Assembly: GCA_947487765.1 (NCBI GenBank)
Contig: CANKXO010000001.1
Coordinates: 620,001 to 684,000 of the forward strand
DNA: 64,000 nt
Direction of reading: 5' to 3'
Source of the DNA: an uncultured Pseudomonadales bacterium
GTDB lineage: Bacteria > Pseudomonadota > Gammaproteobacteria > Pseudomonadales > Cellvibrionaceae
Shown here one piece after another: positions 55,739 to 64,000 of the stretch. Position 1 is the stretch's first letter; each line of letters begins with the position of its first letter. The notes under the pieces were generated by a model. The model saw only the letters and a list, made by a program, of their open reading frames with translations. It made no database searches and was not told the origin of the DNA. The position numbers were made by a program, and so were the translations under genes.

Positions 55739-56173
55739 ATGGCAATAACGATAGAAAAATTTTGTACTGGACTTGAAGAATTTAGTTTTGAGAGTGAGGA
55801 TATTACAGCAGACCTATATGAATTAACGGATTTGCTTGAAAGTGAAGAAAGCATTTCAGCAGTATATGATCCTATCTTCAGTTTTCTAGAAAAACACCCT
55901 GAAGCAAATGTTCTTTCGTTGGAACCATTGGTCTATTTATTGGAGAGATCCTATCCTGAGTATATTCATAAGCTTATTGAATCATTGCGTTCTAAACCAA
56001 CTGCAATAACGGTCAATCTACTCGCACGTGTGCTCAATATGAGTGTATCTGAAGATAACAAAAGTGATTATATAGAAATTTTACAATTCATAGCAGACGA
56101 CGATGGGATTGATAAACTAGCCTCTCAAGAAGCGGCAGAGTATTTTAAACATCAAAATACGGAAGTTAGTTAA
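55739..56173 (+). CDS. Helical hypothetical protein (HEAT-like)
   Basis: A 144-residue acidic, all-helical protein with paired amphipathic helices (VYDPIFSFLEKHPEANVLSLEPLVYLLERSYP, then IHKLIESLRSKPTAITVNLLARVLNMS) like HEAT or some contact-dependent immunity proteins. No toxin gene is visible beside it. It follows the dioxygenase-like gene closely and may share its transcript. Function unknown. Confidence 0.55.
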   Translation: MAITIEKFCTGLEEFSFESEDITADLYELTDLLESEESISAVYDPIFSFLEKHPEANVLSLEPLVYLLERSYPEYIHKLIESLRSKPTAITVNLLARVLNMSVSEDNKSDYIEILQFIADDDGIDKLASQEAAEYFKHQNTEVS

Positions 56174-56238
56174 AAATACTCTTGAGCTTTTAATTATTTA
56201 TATAATTATCCAGGTGTGATTTTCTGATAATATGACAA

Positions 56239-56712
56239 TTAATTTGTGCGTTGTCGAGTCAGTAAAGCTAATGCTTTTTGAATATCTTTTTTAGGCGTTA
56301 CGCCACGCAAAGTGTTTACTTTATTGCCACTAGTATCAAAAAATAATAGTGTGACATGGGGAACATTATGTCGGTTTGCAAAAGTTTTCCCTTTTGCTGA
56401 TTTGATATTAGCAGTTTTGAATTGAACCCTTTCCTTGAATTCACTTTTTACACTATCTACATTGTTTTTTAATTGTTGGCATAACTGGCAATTAGGGTCG
56501 TGTATCTGAACAACGGTAGCTGTCCCGTTGCCAATGACAGATAAATCATGCTCAATTTTAGCCTTATACCCATAAACGATAATGGGGATAGAGATTACAC
56601 CTATAAAGCTTAAGCTGATAAAAAATCGCTTAACAAATTTATTCCAGTTAAATGTTTTCTGCTTAACTGATTTTTTTTGCTTTGAATGTTTTACTTTATT
56701 TTTCTTACTCAT
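56239..56712 (-). CDS. Membrane-anchored thioredoxin-like protein
   Basis: A 157-residue protein: a lysine-rich N-terminus, one membrane helix (about 30-50), then a thioredoxin fold facing outward with the active site CQLC in HDPNCQLCQQLKNN. The cis-Pro region is in NVPHVTLLFFD. The CxxC differs from usual CPxC, so its redox role is open. It starts 2 bases after the end of the TlpA-like gene, in one operon of two envelope redox proteins. Confidence 0.8.
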   Translation of the reverse strand: MSKKNKVKHSKQKKSVKQKTFNWNKFVKRFFISLSFIGVISIPIIVYGYKAKIEHDLSVIGNGTATVVQIHDPNCQLCQQLKNNVDSVKSEFKERVQFKTANIKSAKGKTFANRHNVPHVTLLFFDTSGNKVNTLRGVTPKKDIQKALALLTRQRTN

Positions 56713-56714
56713 TG

Positions 56715-57317
56715 CTACGCTGTTTGTTGTTTAAGAAATTGAATGAACTTATCGATGTTGACATGAAAGTCATTGAAAACAACGGTCCCTAGAGGGTTTA
56801 TTATAACAACCCATGGTGTTCCGCCTGTTCGGTAAGAGGCCATTGTTAATGGGTAGTGGCCTGGATCATGGTTAGGTAATTGAGTATCACCTGGGTCATG
56901 AGCAAAAGGGAGGTCTAAGTCATATCGTAGTTGATTTTTGCGAAGTGCATCAACTGTATTAATTGAATGCCCTTCAAATGTTGTTTGTATCACCGCACTG
57001 ACAACGTGTTCATTTGTAGGGAAAGCAGTGACAAGTTTTTGTAAGTTGGGGAAACCCACTGAATGACACGCAGGGCACCATTCTTGAAAGCATTTTAGAT
57101 AAACCCATTTGCCGCGGTGTTCTGCAATGTTAAATGGCTCTCGTTCTTTACCTTGACCATCAATCCAGTAAGGAATATTTAACTCTGGTGCACGCTGGTT
57201 TTTAATGCCTCGGGTGCTTTGTGCTAATAGACTAGATGAAAGTGATGTGGCCGCTAGCCCCAAGGTGCCAGTTATTCCTGATTTGATGAGTGTTCTACGT
57301 GATATAGGGTAGGACAT
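56715..57317 (-). CDS. TlpA/redoxin-like protein with Tat signal
   Basis: A 200-residue protein with a twin-arginine signal (SRRTLIKSGITGTLGLAAT) and therefore folded before export. The mature domain has the thioredoxin active site EWCPACHS and the ending GGTPWVVIINPLGTVVF typical of the AhpC/TSA-Redoxin group. It probably passes electrons to periplasmic thiols. The membrane-anchored thioredoxin-like gene follows directly. Confidence 0.85.
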   Translation of the reverse strand: MSYPISRRTLIKSGITGTLGLAATSLSSSLLAQSTRGIKNQRAPELNIPYWIDGQGKEREPFNIAEHRGKWVYLKCFQEWCPACHSVGFPNLQKLVTAFPTNEHVVSAVIQTTFEGHSINTVDALRKNQLRYDLDLPFAHDPGDTQLPNHDPGHYPLTMASYRTGGTPWVVIINPLGTVVFNDFHVNIDKFIQFLKQQTA

Positions 57318-57483
57318 AGTAATTCTCTTTTAAAACACATTAATTCTATAGTGTTATTTATCTGAGGAGTCAAACGTAGACAGGATTCAGAGTAAAGAGT
57401 TCAAAAGAGCGGGTAAAATGTGATAACTCGTGAGAAAATTTTGAGGCTTTGTGAATATTTCAACTGTTAAATTATAGGAGCAT

Positions 57484-57524
57484 AAAAATACGGCTGCGGA
57501 TCAAGTTTATCTACACAGCCGCTT
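57484..57524 (-). terminator. Terminator-like hairpin after the diguanylate cyclase gene
   Basis: A 6-bp GC-rich stem (57491-57496 with 57516-57521) with a large loop. Read on the reverse strand it is followed by TATTTTTA and lies about 20 bases after the stop. Confidence 0.5.
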
Positions 57525-57543
57525 TAATAATAGAGGTAGAGTT

Positions 57544-58503
57544 TTATACTGATAAGTGTCCATGATGATTACTTGCTGTTTCATTTTCATGAAACTCAAC
57601 TCGGTTTCGCCCAGCTTCCTTTGCACGATATAGTGCTTCATCCGCTTCTTTAACGAGTGTATTTTTGTCAATGCCTGGGTGTAGATGAGAGCCACCAACA
57701 CTGGCTGTTACATTAATGCTATTGCCTTGGCTATCTTTTAATTGAAGAGATGCGATGTTTTCGCGGATACGTTCAGCAATAATGGTTGACCCTAGAGGCG
57801 TTGTTTTATTCAGTAGAACTAGAAATTCTTCGCCGCCATATCGGAATGCCATATCAGTTTGTCTTGTGGTTGCGTTAATACTTTCAGCAACACTTTTAAT
57901 GACGTAGTCACCAATATCATGACCATAGGTATCATTGATGCGTTTGAAAAAATCAATATCAATCATTAATACACCTAAATCTTGTTCATAGCGCTGAGCC
58001 ATCTGCCATTGATGTTCTAACGCATTTTCTAGGGCGCCTCGATTTCCCAAACCTGTTAAGGGGTCACTTAAGGCCTGATTGAGGGCATCTCTGTAATTAA
58101 GGGCATTACGTAATGGGTAGACTAGGGTGCCAAGCATCGCTTCTAGTTGACCAAGTTCATCACTTGAAAAGCGTTGCTTACGGCTGAAGCTGATATTGCC
58201 TAAATACTGTTGCTGGATATTTAATGAGTAATCACAGCTATGTGTACTGGCAGTGCCTAACTTGATTAATATGTTTTTATGCTCATTTTGAAACTGACAG
58301 CTACCAAGTTTCAGCAAATGTTGCATTTGACCAAAGAATAGCTCAAATAGTGGCTCTAGCTCTATTGTTGTTTGTAATAGAGATGTCAGCTTAAGTTGCG
58401 CAGTAGCATTTAAATCTTGTTCAACTGATTTAGTGGTAGAAGTAGCTGCTTCTCGCCTAGTCGGTCTGGTTGAATTTGATCGCGTACTAACGGTAGATGC
58501 CAT
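57544..58503 (-). CDS. Diguanylate cyclase (GGDEF) with N-terminal sensor region
   Basis: A 319-residue soluble cyclase. The C-terminal GGDEF domain (about 155-310) has YGGEEFLVLL as active site, DPLTGLGNRGALE at its start, and an intact inhibitory site RQTD five residues before the loop. The first 150 residues look like a GAF-type sensor without membrane helices. It makes c-di-GMP in the cytoplasm; no partner gene is adjacent. Confidence 0.92.
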   Translation of the reverse strand: MASTVSTRSNSTRPTRREAATSTTKSVEQDLNATAQLKLTSLLQTTIELEPLFELFFGQMQHLLKLGSCQFQNEHKNILIKLGTASTHSCDYSLNIQQQYLGNISFSRKQRFSSDELGQLEAMLGTLVYPLRNALNYRDALNQALSDPLTGLGNRGALENALEHQWQMAQRYEQDLGVLMIDIDFFKRINDTYGHDIGDYVIKSVAESINATTRQTDMAFRYGGEEFLVLLNKTTPLGSTIIAERIRENIASLQLKDSQGNSINVTASVGGSHLHPGIDKNTLVKEADEALYRAKEAGRNRVEFHENETASNHHGHLSV

Positions 58504-58958
58504 GCTTGTTACCCTTATTTGTCATTTCTAGTTGTTCCTAACCCATACTTTTGTTGCTTCCTGCAGGTACTACTAACAATTAATTTAATCTATCAGGATA
58601 TTGCTTAGCGAAAACTGTACCAGATTCTATTAATATAGAAAAACTCTAATAAAAATAATTACTTAGGATATGACCAATTTAACAAAAATAAAAGCAGTCA
58701 GCTTTTTGACGGACAAAACCTTGGCCTTTTCAAGGATTGAGGAAAGCTTTTGCCGCCGTTACTCACGTTTAGTTACTTTGTTCTTATTCTTTGTCGATGC
58801 TATCAATTACACCAAGTACCACATTGTTATTATGGCCAGCAGACCTTAATGACTACGTCTTATTATAGATTGGTTGCGGTAAACAAGAAACCTTGGGACA
58901 ATTCGCGCGGATTTTAACGGAGCTGTCAATTTCAGCTTTTATCTAAGCTAAAAGTATT
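58504..58958. other. Intergenic region before the flavodoxin gene
   Basis: 455 bases without a credible ORF. A small inverted repeat (CCTTG/CAAGG near 58720-58736) is seen, but nothing that looks like a Fur box, tRNA or terminator with a T-tract. It must carry the promoters of both divergent genes. Confidence 0.35.
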
Positions 58959-59504
58959 GTGGTAAAGCGTATTGTGAATAATGTAGCAAAAATTGGTTTA
59001 TTTTTTGGAAGTGACGAAGGTAATACAGAATCTGTTGCTGAGCGTATTCAGGCTCAATTCCCTGAAGGAAGTATTGATGTTCATGATATTGCCGATGTAA
59101 CCCAGATGAATTTTGCTGATTACGAGAAAATCATTTTAGGTATTCCTACTTGGGATTTTGGCCAGATACAGTCTGACTGGGAAGAGTTTTGGGATGATCT
59201 GGAAGAAGTTGATTTTTCTGGTAAAACAGTTGCTTTGTTCGGTTTGGGCGACCAATTTGGTTACGGCGATTATTTTTTGGATGCTATGGGTATGCTGCAT
59301 GATGTTATCGTAGCCAATGGCGCACGTATTATCGGTCAGTGGTCCGCTGAAGGCTATGATTTCGAAGCATCTAAAGCGCTAATAGAGTCAGAAAACTGCT
59401 TCGTAGGTTTGGCGATCGACGAAGATCAGCAAGAAGAATTAACAGATAGCCGCATTGTTCAATGGTGCCAGCTGATACTTCCTCAGCTTCATTTGCCTAA
59501 TTAG
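58959..59504 (+). CDS. Flavodoxin (long-chain type)
   Basis: A 176-181-residue FMN protein that carries electrons in the cytoplasm. The phosphate loop FGSDEGNTESVAERI, the FMN-side tryptophan in GIPTWDFGQIQSDWEEF and GLGDQFGYGDYFLDAMG are standard for flavodoxins of the FldA/FldB group. GTG at 58974 gives a start NNVAKIGLFFGS closer to the family; the earlier GTG at 58959 is shown as the outer limit. It converges with cmoB. Confidence 0.92.
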   Translation: MVKRIVNNVAKIGLFFGSDEGNTESVAERIQAQFPEGSIDVHDIADVTQMNFADYEKIILGIPTWDFGQIQSDWEEFWDDLEEVDFSGKTVALFGLGDQFGYGDYFLDAMGMLHDVIVANGARIIGQWSAEGYDFEASKALIESENCFVGLAIDEDQQEELTDSRIVQWCQLILPQLHLPN

Positions 59505-59522
59505 TGTGAACAGAGAGAGCCT

Positions 59523-60503
59523 CTAGCTGGCGTCGGCAATGAAAACACCACGCATCGGAGCAGGGTGGCCTTCATAAGTTAATTTTGGATTCTCTGGGTC
59601 GAGGAAATCTTCTAAGGATTGAAATTTCATCCAGTCAGTTGAACGTTGCTCCTGCAGTGACGTTATATTTTTATCAACAAGCCTTGGGTTTTTAAAACCC
59701 GACTTTTTAAGCCAACTGATTAAAGTAGGAGCAGAAGGGATAAACCAGACATTACGCATCATTGCATAACGGCCCTCTGGTACTAAGCGCTCCCCCAACT
59801 CACCCTCAATAATCAGTGTTTCCAATACCAGCTGACCATTAGGTCTTAGGGTAGCTTTTAGCTCTCGGAGATGGTCCATAGGGGAACGGCGATGGTATAG
59901 AACTCCCATTGAAAATGTCGTATCAAATAATTGTAAATTATCAGGTAGTGATTCAATTCCTATTGGCAATACATCCACAGGGATACCCCCTAAGTAATGT
60001 TTCAGCATAAGAAATTGCACGATAAAGCGGGGAGAGGGGTCAACACCAACGACGCGTGAAGCCTCTTCTCCCAGCATGCGTAAGCAGTGGTATCCATTAC
60101 CGCAGCCAATATCCAATATTTGCCGGCCTTTCAATGGATTTATATGTGGAAGGATACGCTGCCATTTCCAATCAGAACGCCATTCAGTATCAATATTGAT
60201 ATCAAAGATCGAAAAAGGGCCTTTACGCCAAGGGATTAATGATTCCAGGCATTGTTTCAATTGCTTATGATTATTTGTGGATAAATCTGTAGATTTGCCC
60301 ACGCTAACCTTGGAGGAGAGATCAATATGACTTGGTTTAATTGTGGGTAAAGCTTCTAAGGCGCCTTTCCAAGCGGGTAAATCGCCATATCGTTGTTCAC
60401 TTAATGTTGTTTCAATCTCATCTGTTAAACATTCTGCCCAAGCTTCTAGGTCCGATGAGCGCAAAAAAGCTAGAAAATCTTGATAGTAACGTAACATGCT
60501 CAT
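59523..60503 (-). CDS. cmoB: tRNA U34 carboxymethyltransferase CmoB
   Basis: CmoB transfers the carboxymethyl group of carboxy-SAM to 5-hydroxyuridine at position 34 of several tRNAs, making cmo5U. The 326 residues match the usual 320-325. Landmarks are WRKGPFSIFDINIDTEWRSDWKW, the SAM-binding ILDIGCGNGYHCLRML, FSMGVLYHRRSPMDHL, and the ending GHPAPMRGVFIADA. cmoA precedes it by 6 bases, so both act in one step of the same pathway. Confidence 0.97.
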   Translation of the reverse strand: MSMLRYYQDFLAFLRSSDLEAWAECLTDEIETTLSEQRYGDLPAWKGALEALPTIKPSHIDLSSKVSVGKSTDLSTNNHKQLKQCLESLIPWRKGPFSIFDINIDTEWRSDWKWQRILPHINPLKGRQILDIGCGNGYHCLRMLGEEASRVVGVDPSPRFIVQFLMLKHYLGGIPVDVLPIGIESLPDNLQLFDTTFSMGVLYHRRSPMDHLRELKATLRPNGQLVLETLIIEGELGERLVPEGRYAMMRNVWFIPSAPTLISWLKKSGFKNPRLVDKNITSLQEQRSTDWMKFQSLEDFLDPENPKLTYEGHPAPMRGVFIADAS

Positions 60504-60509
60504 CAGATA

Positions 60510-61307
60510 TTACGCCTTAATTGCAATTAAGGAGGCAAATGTCAGGCACTGAAACCATACGTCGGCACTATTGAAGCCAGCTGCTTTTAAACGCGTTTTA
60601 TGTGTATCGATGGTTTCTGGTTGAAGCACATTCTCCAGAGCCGTTCTTTTTTGGGAAATCTCTAAATCACTATAGCCATTGGTACGTTTAAAGTTATGGT
60701 ACAAGTCTGTCATTAGTTGTTGATGAGGAGGGTCGGTAAATATTACTTTTTCAGACAATAACAAAATCCCACCGGGTAATAAGCCATCGTAAATTTTTTG
60801 GATAATAGCCTGTCTTCGCTCCATGGAGATAAATTGTAGTGTGAAGTTCAAGACTACGATGGACGCTTTTTCGATTAAAACAGATTCTATATTGTTGCAA
60901 TATAACTCTATTGGCGTAGATATTGTCTCTCTGTCGTCACTCGCCCCTTTATCTGCATTGCTTTTCAGTTGGTCGACAATTATTTGGCAGCGTTTAATCA
61001 TTGCTTTGGAGTTATCAATGCCTATGATCTTACAGTTTTTTGCTGTAATGCCCTCGTGTATTGCTAAGGTTGCAGCGCCTAAAGAACAACCTAGGTCATA
61101 ACAGTGACTGTCGGATTGAGCATATCGCTCACTCATGTCACAAATCATGCTTAATATAGTGTTATATCCGGGTACCGAGCGCTTAATCATATCCGGAAAA
61201 ACACTGGCAACATTGTCATCAAAGCGAAAATGGCTAACTTCGGCCAAAGGGTTGGCATAAAGGGTATCGGTCGGATGTTTATTTGGCATAGTTCTAGTTG
61301 ATAACAC
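60510..61307 (-). CDS. cmoA: Carboxy-S-adenosyl-L-methionine synthase CmoA
   Basis: CmoA makes carboxy-SAM from SAM and prephenate for CmoB. The product is 265 residues from the GTG, or 259 from the ATG at 61289; neither has a strong ribosome site. Landmarks are FRFDDNVASVFPDMIKRSVPGY, the SAM motif CYDLGCSLGAATLA, IGIDNSKAMIKRC, VLNFTLQFI and LSEKVIFTD. cmoB follows directly. Confidence 0.96.
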   Translation of the reverse strand: MLSTRTMPNKHPTDTLYANPLAEVSHFRFDDNVASVFPDMIKRSVPGYNTILSMICDMSERYAQSDSHCYDLGCSLGAATLAIHEGITAKNCKIIGIDNSKAMIKRCQIIVDQLKSNADKGASDDRETISTPIELYCNNIESVLIEKASIVVLNFTLQFISMERRQAIIQKIYDGLLPGGILLLSEKVIFTDPPHQQLMTDLYHNFKRTNGYSDLEISQKRTALENVLQPETIDTHKTRLKAAGFNSADVWFQCLTFASLIAIKA

Positions 61308-61454
61308 CTAGCGGGATTGATTGGTTCAAGAGTAGGGTGGGGATTATAGCGATGGCTTGGGTAAGCCACAATCTATCATTGCTGAAAGCGGCATTTGGCT
61401 CAGAATAGTCTATTCTAAATAGGAATAAGTCATTGTTTTAAAACTGCTATTACT

Positions 61455-63083
61455 ATGTCGCCAACTCTTCACGAAAAACTACACGTTCTCATTATTGATG
61501 ATTTCAACAGCTTTCGTATGACGCTCAATAAAATAATGCATGAATTAGGTTTTAGCCTTGTTGATAGTGTTGCTTCAGGAGAGGAAGCCCTGAATCGCTG
61601 CCAGAAAAACCATTATGACCTTATTTTGTGTGACTATAATTTAGGTAGAGGGAAAAATGGCCAACAAGTGCTTGAAGAGTTGCGTTCTAAGCAGCTACTG
61701 AAGCCTCAGGATATATTTATATTACTCTCTGCAGAAACGAGCCGTAATGTAGTCATGTCTGCCTATGACTGTGAGCCTGATGCTTATCTGACTAAACCAA
61801 TAACAACAAAGGTGATCGAGCAGCGTTTAAAGCGACTCTTGAATAAACGTAAAGAAATGTTGGATGTTTATAGCAGCCTTATTAAAAACGAGAAGTTGAC
61901 AGCCATTGAGTTGCTGGAAAAAAAGTTAACTGAAAACTCTCGTTATAATATGGAATGTCAAAAATTACTCGCTGAACTTTACCTTGAAACAGATAAGTTA
62001 GATGCTGCTGAATCTATTTGTCGTAGTGTTTTAGAAGTAAGGGCGTTGGATTGGGCCCAGGTAGGATTGGCAAAAGTCAAAATTGCTAAAGGGGAGCATA
62101 AAAAAGCAGTAGAATGGTTAAATGACATTATCACAGCTAACCCAAGCTGTATGAAAGCGTATGATGTTCTTTCTATTGCGCTAGAGGCACTTGATGAAAG
62201 TGAAGAGTTACAAAAAAATCTGCAGAAAGCAGTAGAAATATCACCAATGTCTCTAGGTCGGCAGTTATCTCTTGCGCATAAAGCAATGGAAAATGGTGAT
62301 GCAGAGGTCGCATCTCAAGCTTACCGTAAAACAATTAAGTACGGTGTTAATTCTCGTCATAATAGTGTTGAAAATAAATTGGATTTTGCAAGAGCCGTTG
62401 CTAAATTTTATGACAATGATGCCACTAAAGCGGGTGAAATAGCGCAAGAAGCTATGAAAATACTCGGTAGTTTAGAGAGTGACAATAATGTTGATCAGGA
62501 AGCAATAATTAAAACACAGTTGTTGAATAGTCAATTATTAGGGCTGCAGGGCGAGTCTAAAAAATCTCAAGAGATATTAGATGCGACTACTGATTTATTA
62601 TCCGATCAAGATTTTATTTCAATCGATATTGAAATTGAAATAGTTAACACTATGATTGCAAACAGTAAGCATGATTTAGCCCATAGGAAAACGCAAGAAC
62701 TAATTCAGCGTTATAAAAATAATGAGTCTGCATTGGAAAAAATTGATTCTTTACTGTCGGAGCCTATTAGTGAAAAAGGTAAAAAAATGTTAGCAAAAGC
62801 GAACAGAAAAGGAATTGATGCATATAAAGCTAAAAAGTATGAAGAAGCAATTGATTTTTTTTCACGAGTTGAGAAACGTTACCCTCGTTATCTTGGTGTT
62901 AAGCTTAATTTAGTTCAGGCATTGCTGGGGAAGATACGGGATTTAGGAAAGGATGAGGAAAGTATCAATCGGTGTAAAGAAATTTTTAATATAATGAAGC
63001 GTTATGTAAAAGCAGAGAGCCCGCAGTTTAATCGTTATCGTCAATTGCAAGATATGTTAAACACATTAACCAATCAAAAATAG
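61455..63083 (+). CDS. Response regulator with receiver domain and TPR repeats
   Basis: A 542-residue protein: a receiver domain (about 8-130; acidic pocket DD, phospho-Asp in LILCDYNLG, Thr/Ser near LLSAE, Lys in LTKP) then a long helical repeat region of tetratricopeptide type to the end. There is no DNA-binding output, so signalling is likely through protein contacts. The histidine kinase gene follows after 10 bases, giving a likely partner. The layout resembles Pseudomonas REC-TPR regulators whose targets are poorly known. Confidence 0.85.
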   Translation: MSPTLHEKLHVLIIDDFNSFRMTLNKIMHELGFSLVDSVASGEEALNRCQKNHYDLILCDYNLGRGKNGQQVLEELRSKQLLKPQDIFILLSAETSRNVVMSAYDCEPDAYLTKPITTKVIEQRLKRLLNKRKEMLDVYSSLIKNEKLTAIELLEKKLTENSRYNMECQKLLAELYLETDKLDAAESICRSVLEVRALDWAQVGLAKVKIAKGEHKKAVEWLNDIITANPSCMKAYDVLSIALEALDESEELQKNLQKAVEISPMSLGRQLSLAHKAMENGDAEVASQAYRKTIKYGVNSRHNSVENKLDFARAVAKFYDNDATKAGEIAQEAMKILGSLESDNNVDQEAIIKTQLLNSQLLGLQGESKKSQEILDATTDLLSDQDFISIDIEIEIVNTMIANSKHDLAHRKTQELIQRYKNNESALEKIDSLLSEPISEKGKKMLAKANRKGIDAYKAKKYEEAIDFFSRVEKRYPRYLGVKLNLVQALLGKIRDLGKDEESINRCKEIFNIMKRYVKAESPQFNRYRQLQDMLNTLTNQK

Positions 63084-63093
63084 GAAGATTATA

Positions 63094-63843
63094 ATGTCTA
63101 GTGAGTTTCCTAGTAACAGTTATATCGAAAGACAGGATTTAATCAATGAGCTTGAGCCTGAAGATGAGGGGCTAGATTTTTCGTTTGTCTTAGCTTCCAG
63201 TGTGCATGATATGAAAAATTCTTTAGGGATGCTGTTAACCTCACTTGAGGAAGTGATTGGCCATGCCGCTCCTCAGGATGAAGTCCAAAAAAACCATTTT
63301 TCTATTTTACAGTATGAAGCATCAAGAATTAATTCTGAATTAATACAGCTGCTAACGATCTATAGACTGCAACAAAAAAATCTGCCCTTTCACTTAGATG
63401 AAAATTATATATCAGAAACCTTTGAAGATCAGGTTGCTAGAAATGATGTGTTATTTCGCACTAAAAATATTGAGCTAACGATGGATTGCGATGATGATCT
63501 GGCGTGGTTTTATGACAATGAATTAGTGGGTAATGTCATTCATAATATCTTAATTAACGCTGCTCGCTATGCCAAATCTAAAGTTCACCTTTCAGCTATA
63601 GTAAAAGATAATATATTAGTAATTAATGTTGAAGATGATGGAGGCGGCTTTCCTGATTTTATGATCGATGCTGCTGTTGCTGAAAACAAAAATACTAAAA
63701 GCAGTACAGATAGTACGCAGTTGGGTTTGTTTTTTGCGGCAAAAATTGCTCATTTTCATCGACAAGGAGAACGAAAAGGCCGAATAGAGCTTTCTAATGG
63801 AGGCAGTTTACAGGGCGGTGTTTTTTCTATTTACCTGCCATAG
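63094..63843 (+). CDS. Soluble sensor histidine kinase
   Basis: A 249-residue cytoplasmic kinase with no sensor domain beyond about 30 residues. The phospho-His region is SSVHDMKNSLGMLLTSLEE (HD-x-KN type), followed by a HATPase domain with NVIHNILINAARYAKS, VEDDGGGFPDFM and TQLGLFFAAKIAHFH. The final G-box is short. It probably phosphorylates the REC-TPR protein just upstream. Confidence 0.87.
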   Translation: MSSEFPSNSYIERQDLINELEPEDEGLDFSFVLASSVHDMKNSLGMLLTSLEEVIGHAAPQDEVQKNHFSILQYEASRINSELIQLLTIYRLQQKNLPFHLDENYISETFEDQVARNDVLFRTKNIELTMDCDDDLAWFYDNELVGNVIHNILINAARYAKSKVHLSAIVKDNILVINVEDDGGGFPDFMIDAAVAENKNTKSSTDSTQLGLFFAAKIAHFHRQGERKGRIELSNGGSLQGGVFSIYLP

Positions 63844-63908
63844 ATTTGTTATAGTTGGTATTAGCAAAGCTCAGGTAAAAATATTAAAATTTTTCGAGTA
63901 GCAATTTT

Positions 63909-64000
63909 TTACTCTACCTTATCAACGATAATATTTTGGGCTGCAAAATTGGTAGGAACCAAAATGGTATCTCTTGCTACTCTGCCCAATTCAGGAAAAT
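63909..64000 (-). CDS. C-terminal end of an unidentified protein (partial, reverse strand)
   Basis: Read on the reverse strand, an open frame of about 30 codons enters from the right edge and stops with TAA at 63909-63911 (ending NIIVDKVE). It is convergent with the kinase gene. Too short to identify; it may be chance. Confidence 0.35.
   Translation of the reverse strand, partial: FPELGRVARDTILVPTNFAAQNIIVDKVE

Overview
The window looks like chromosomal DNA of an AT-rich, polarly flagellated gammaproteobacterium of the Pseudomonadales/Oceanospirillales type, probably aquatic. The evidence is the set of genes: a FabY-type initiating ketoacyl synthase, a sigma54-dependent FlrBC (FleSR) pair ahead of fliEFGHIJ, the block tRNA-Leu/tig/clpP/clpX/lon/hupB/ppiD, fadBA, CmoAB, CcoG and the CysI-DUF934 pair. 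No transposase, integrase, CRISPR array, rRNA or phage structural gene was recognised.

Layout. 0-6.2 kb: cytochrome c maturation genes ccmE, ccmF and ccmG, with a large FG-GAP propeller lipoprotein inserted between ccmE and ccmF. 6.3-8.6 kb: a protein that is only the N-terminal half of methionine synthase MetE, divergent from metR, with a MetR box between them. 8.6-13.5 kb: a membrane-anchored unknown, a small monooxygenase under duplicated palindromes, an RbgA GTPase, a hibernation factor, an IbpA-type Hsp20 with a sigma32 promoter and a ROSE-like RNA thermometer, and a GlxA-type AraC regulator. 13.7-19.8 kb: lipid metabolism (fabY, an XRE-cupin regulator, fadBA). 20.0-29.4 kb: tRNA-Leu(UAG) and the protein quality-control block. 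29.4-32.7 kb: a reverse-strand operon of an orphan pseudopilin and a GGDEF-EAL protein. 33-43 kb: flagellar regulators and basal body/export genes, with two sigma54 promoters. 43-45.5 kb: an accessory patch with a frameshifted acetyltransferase-like gene and tiny charged ORFs. 45.8-51.9 kb: sulfite reductase, CcoG, a MocR regulator with its four-copy operator, and RidA. 52-57.3 kb: accessory genes of mostly unknown role (membrane proteins, VOC protein, LysE exporter, PLA2-like secreted protein, putative 2OG dioxygenase, two envelope thioredoxin-like proteins). 57.5-64 kb: a diguanylate cyclase, flavodoxin, cmoAB, and a REC-TPR regulator with a histidine kinase.

How the parts fit: the protease/chaperone block and Hsp20 share visible heat-shock control signals. 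FlrB/FlrC and the fliE operon form a sigma54 cascade, and a c-di-GMP gene diverges from it. CcmEFG, CcoG and the redoxins serve respiratory cytochrome and envelope thiol chemistry. Most calls rest on protein sequences I recognise. Regulatory sites are motif readings by eye, and no database search was possible.
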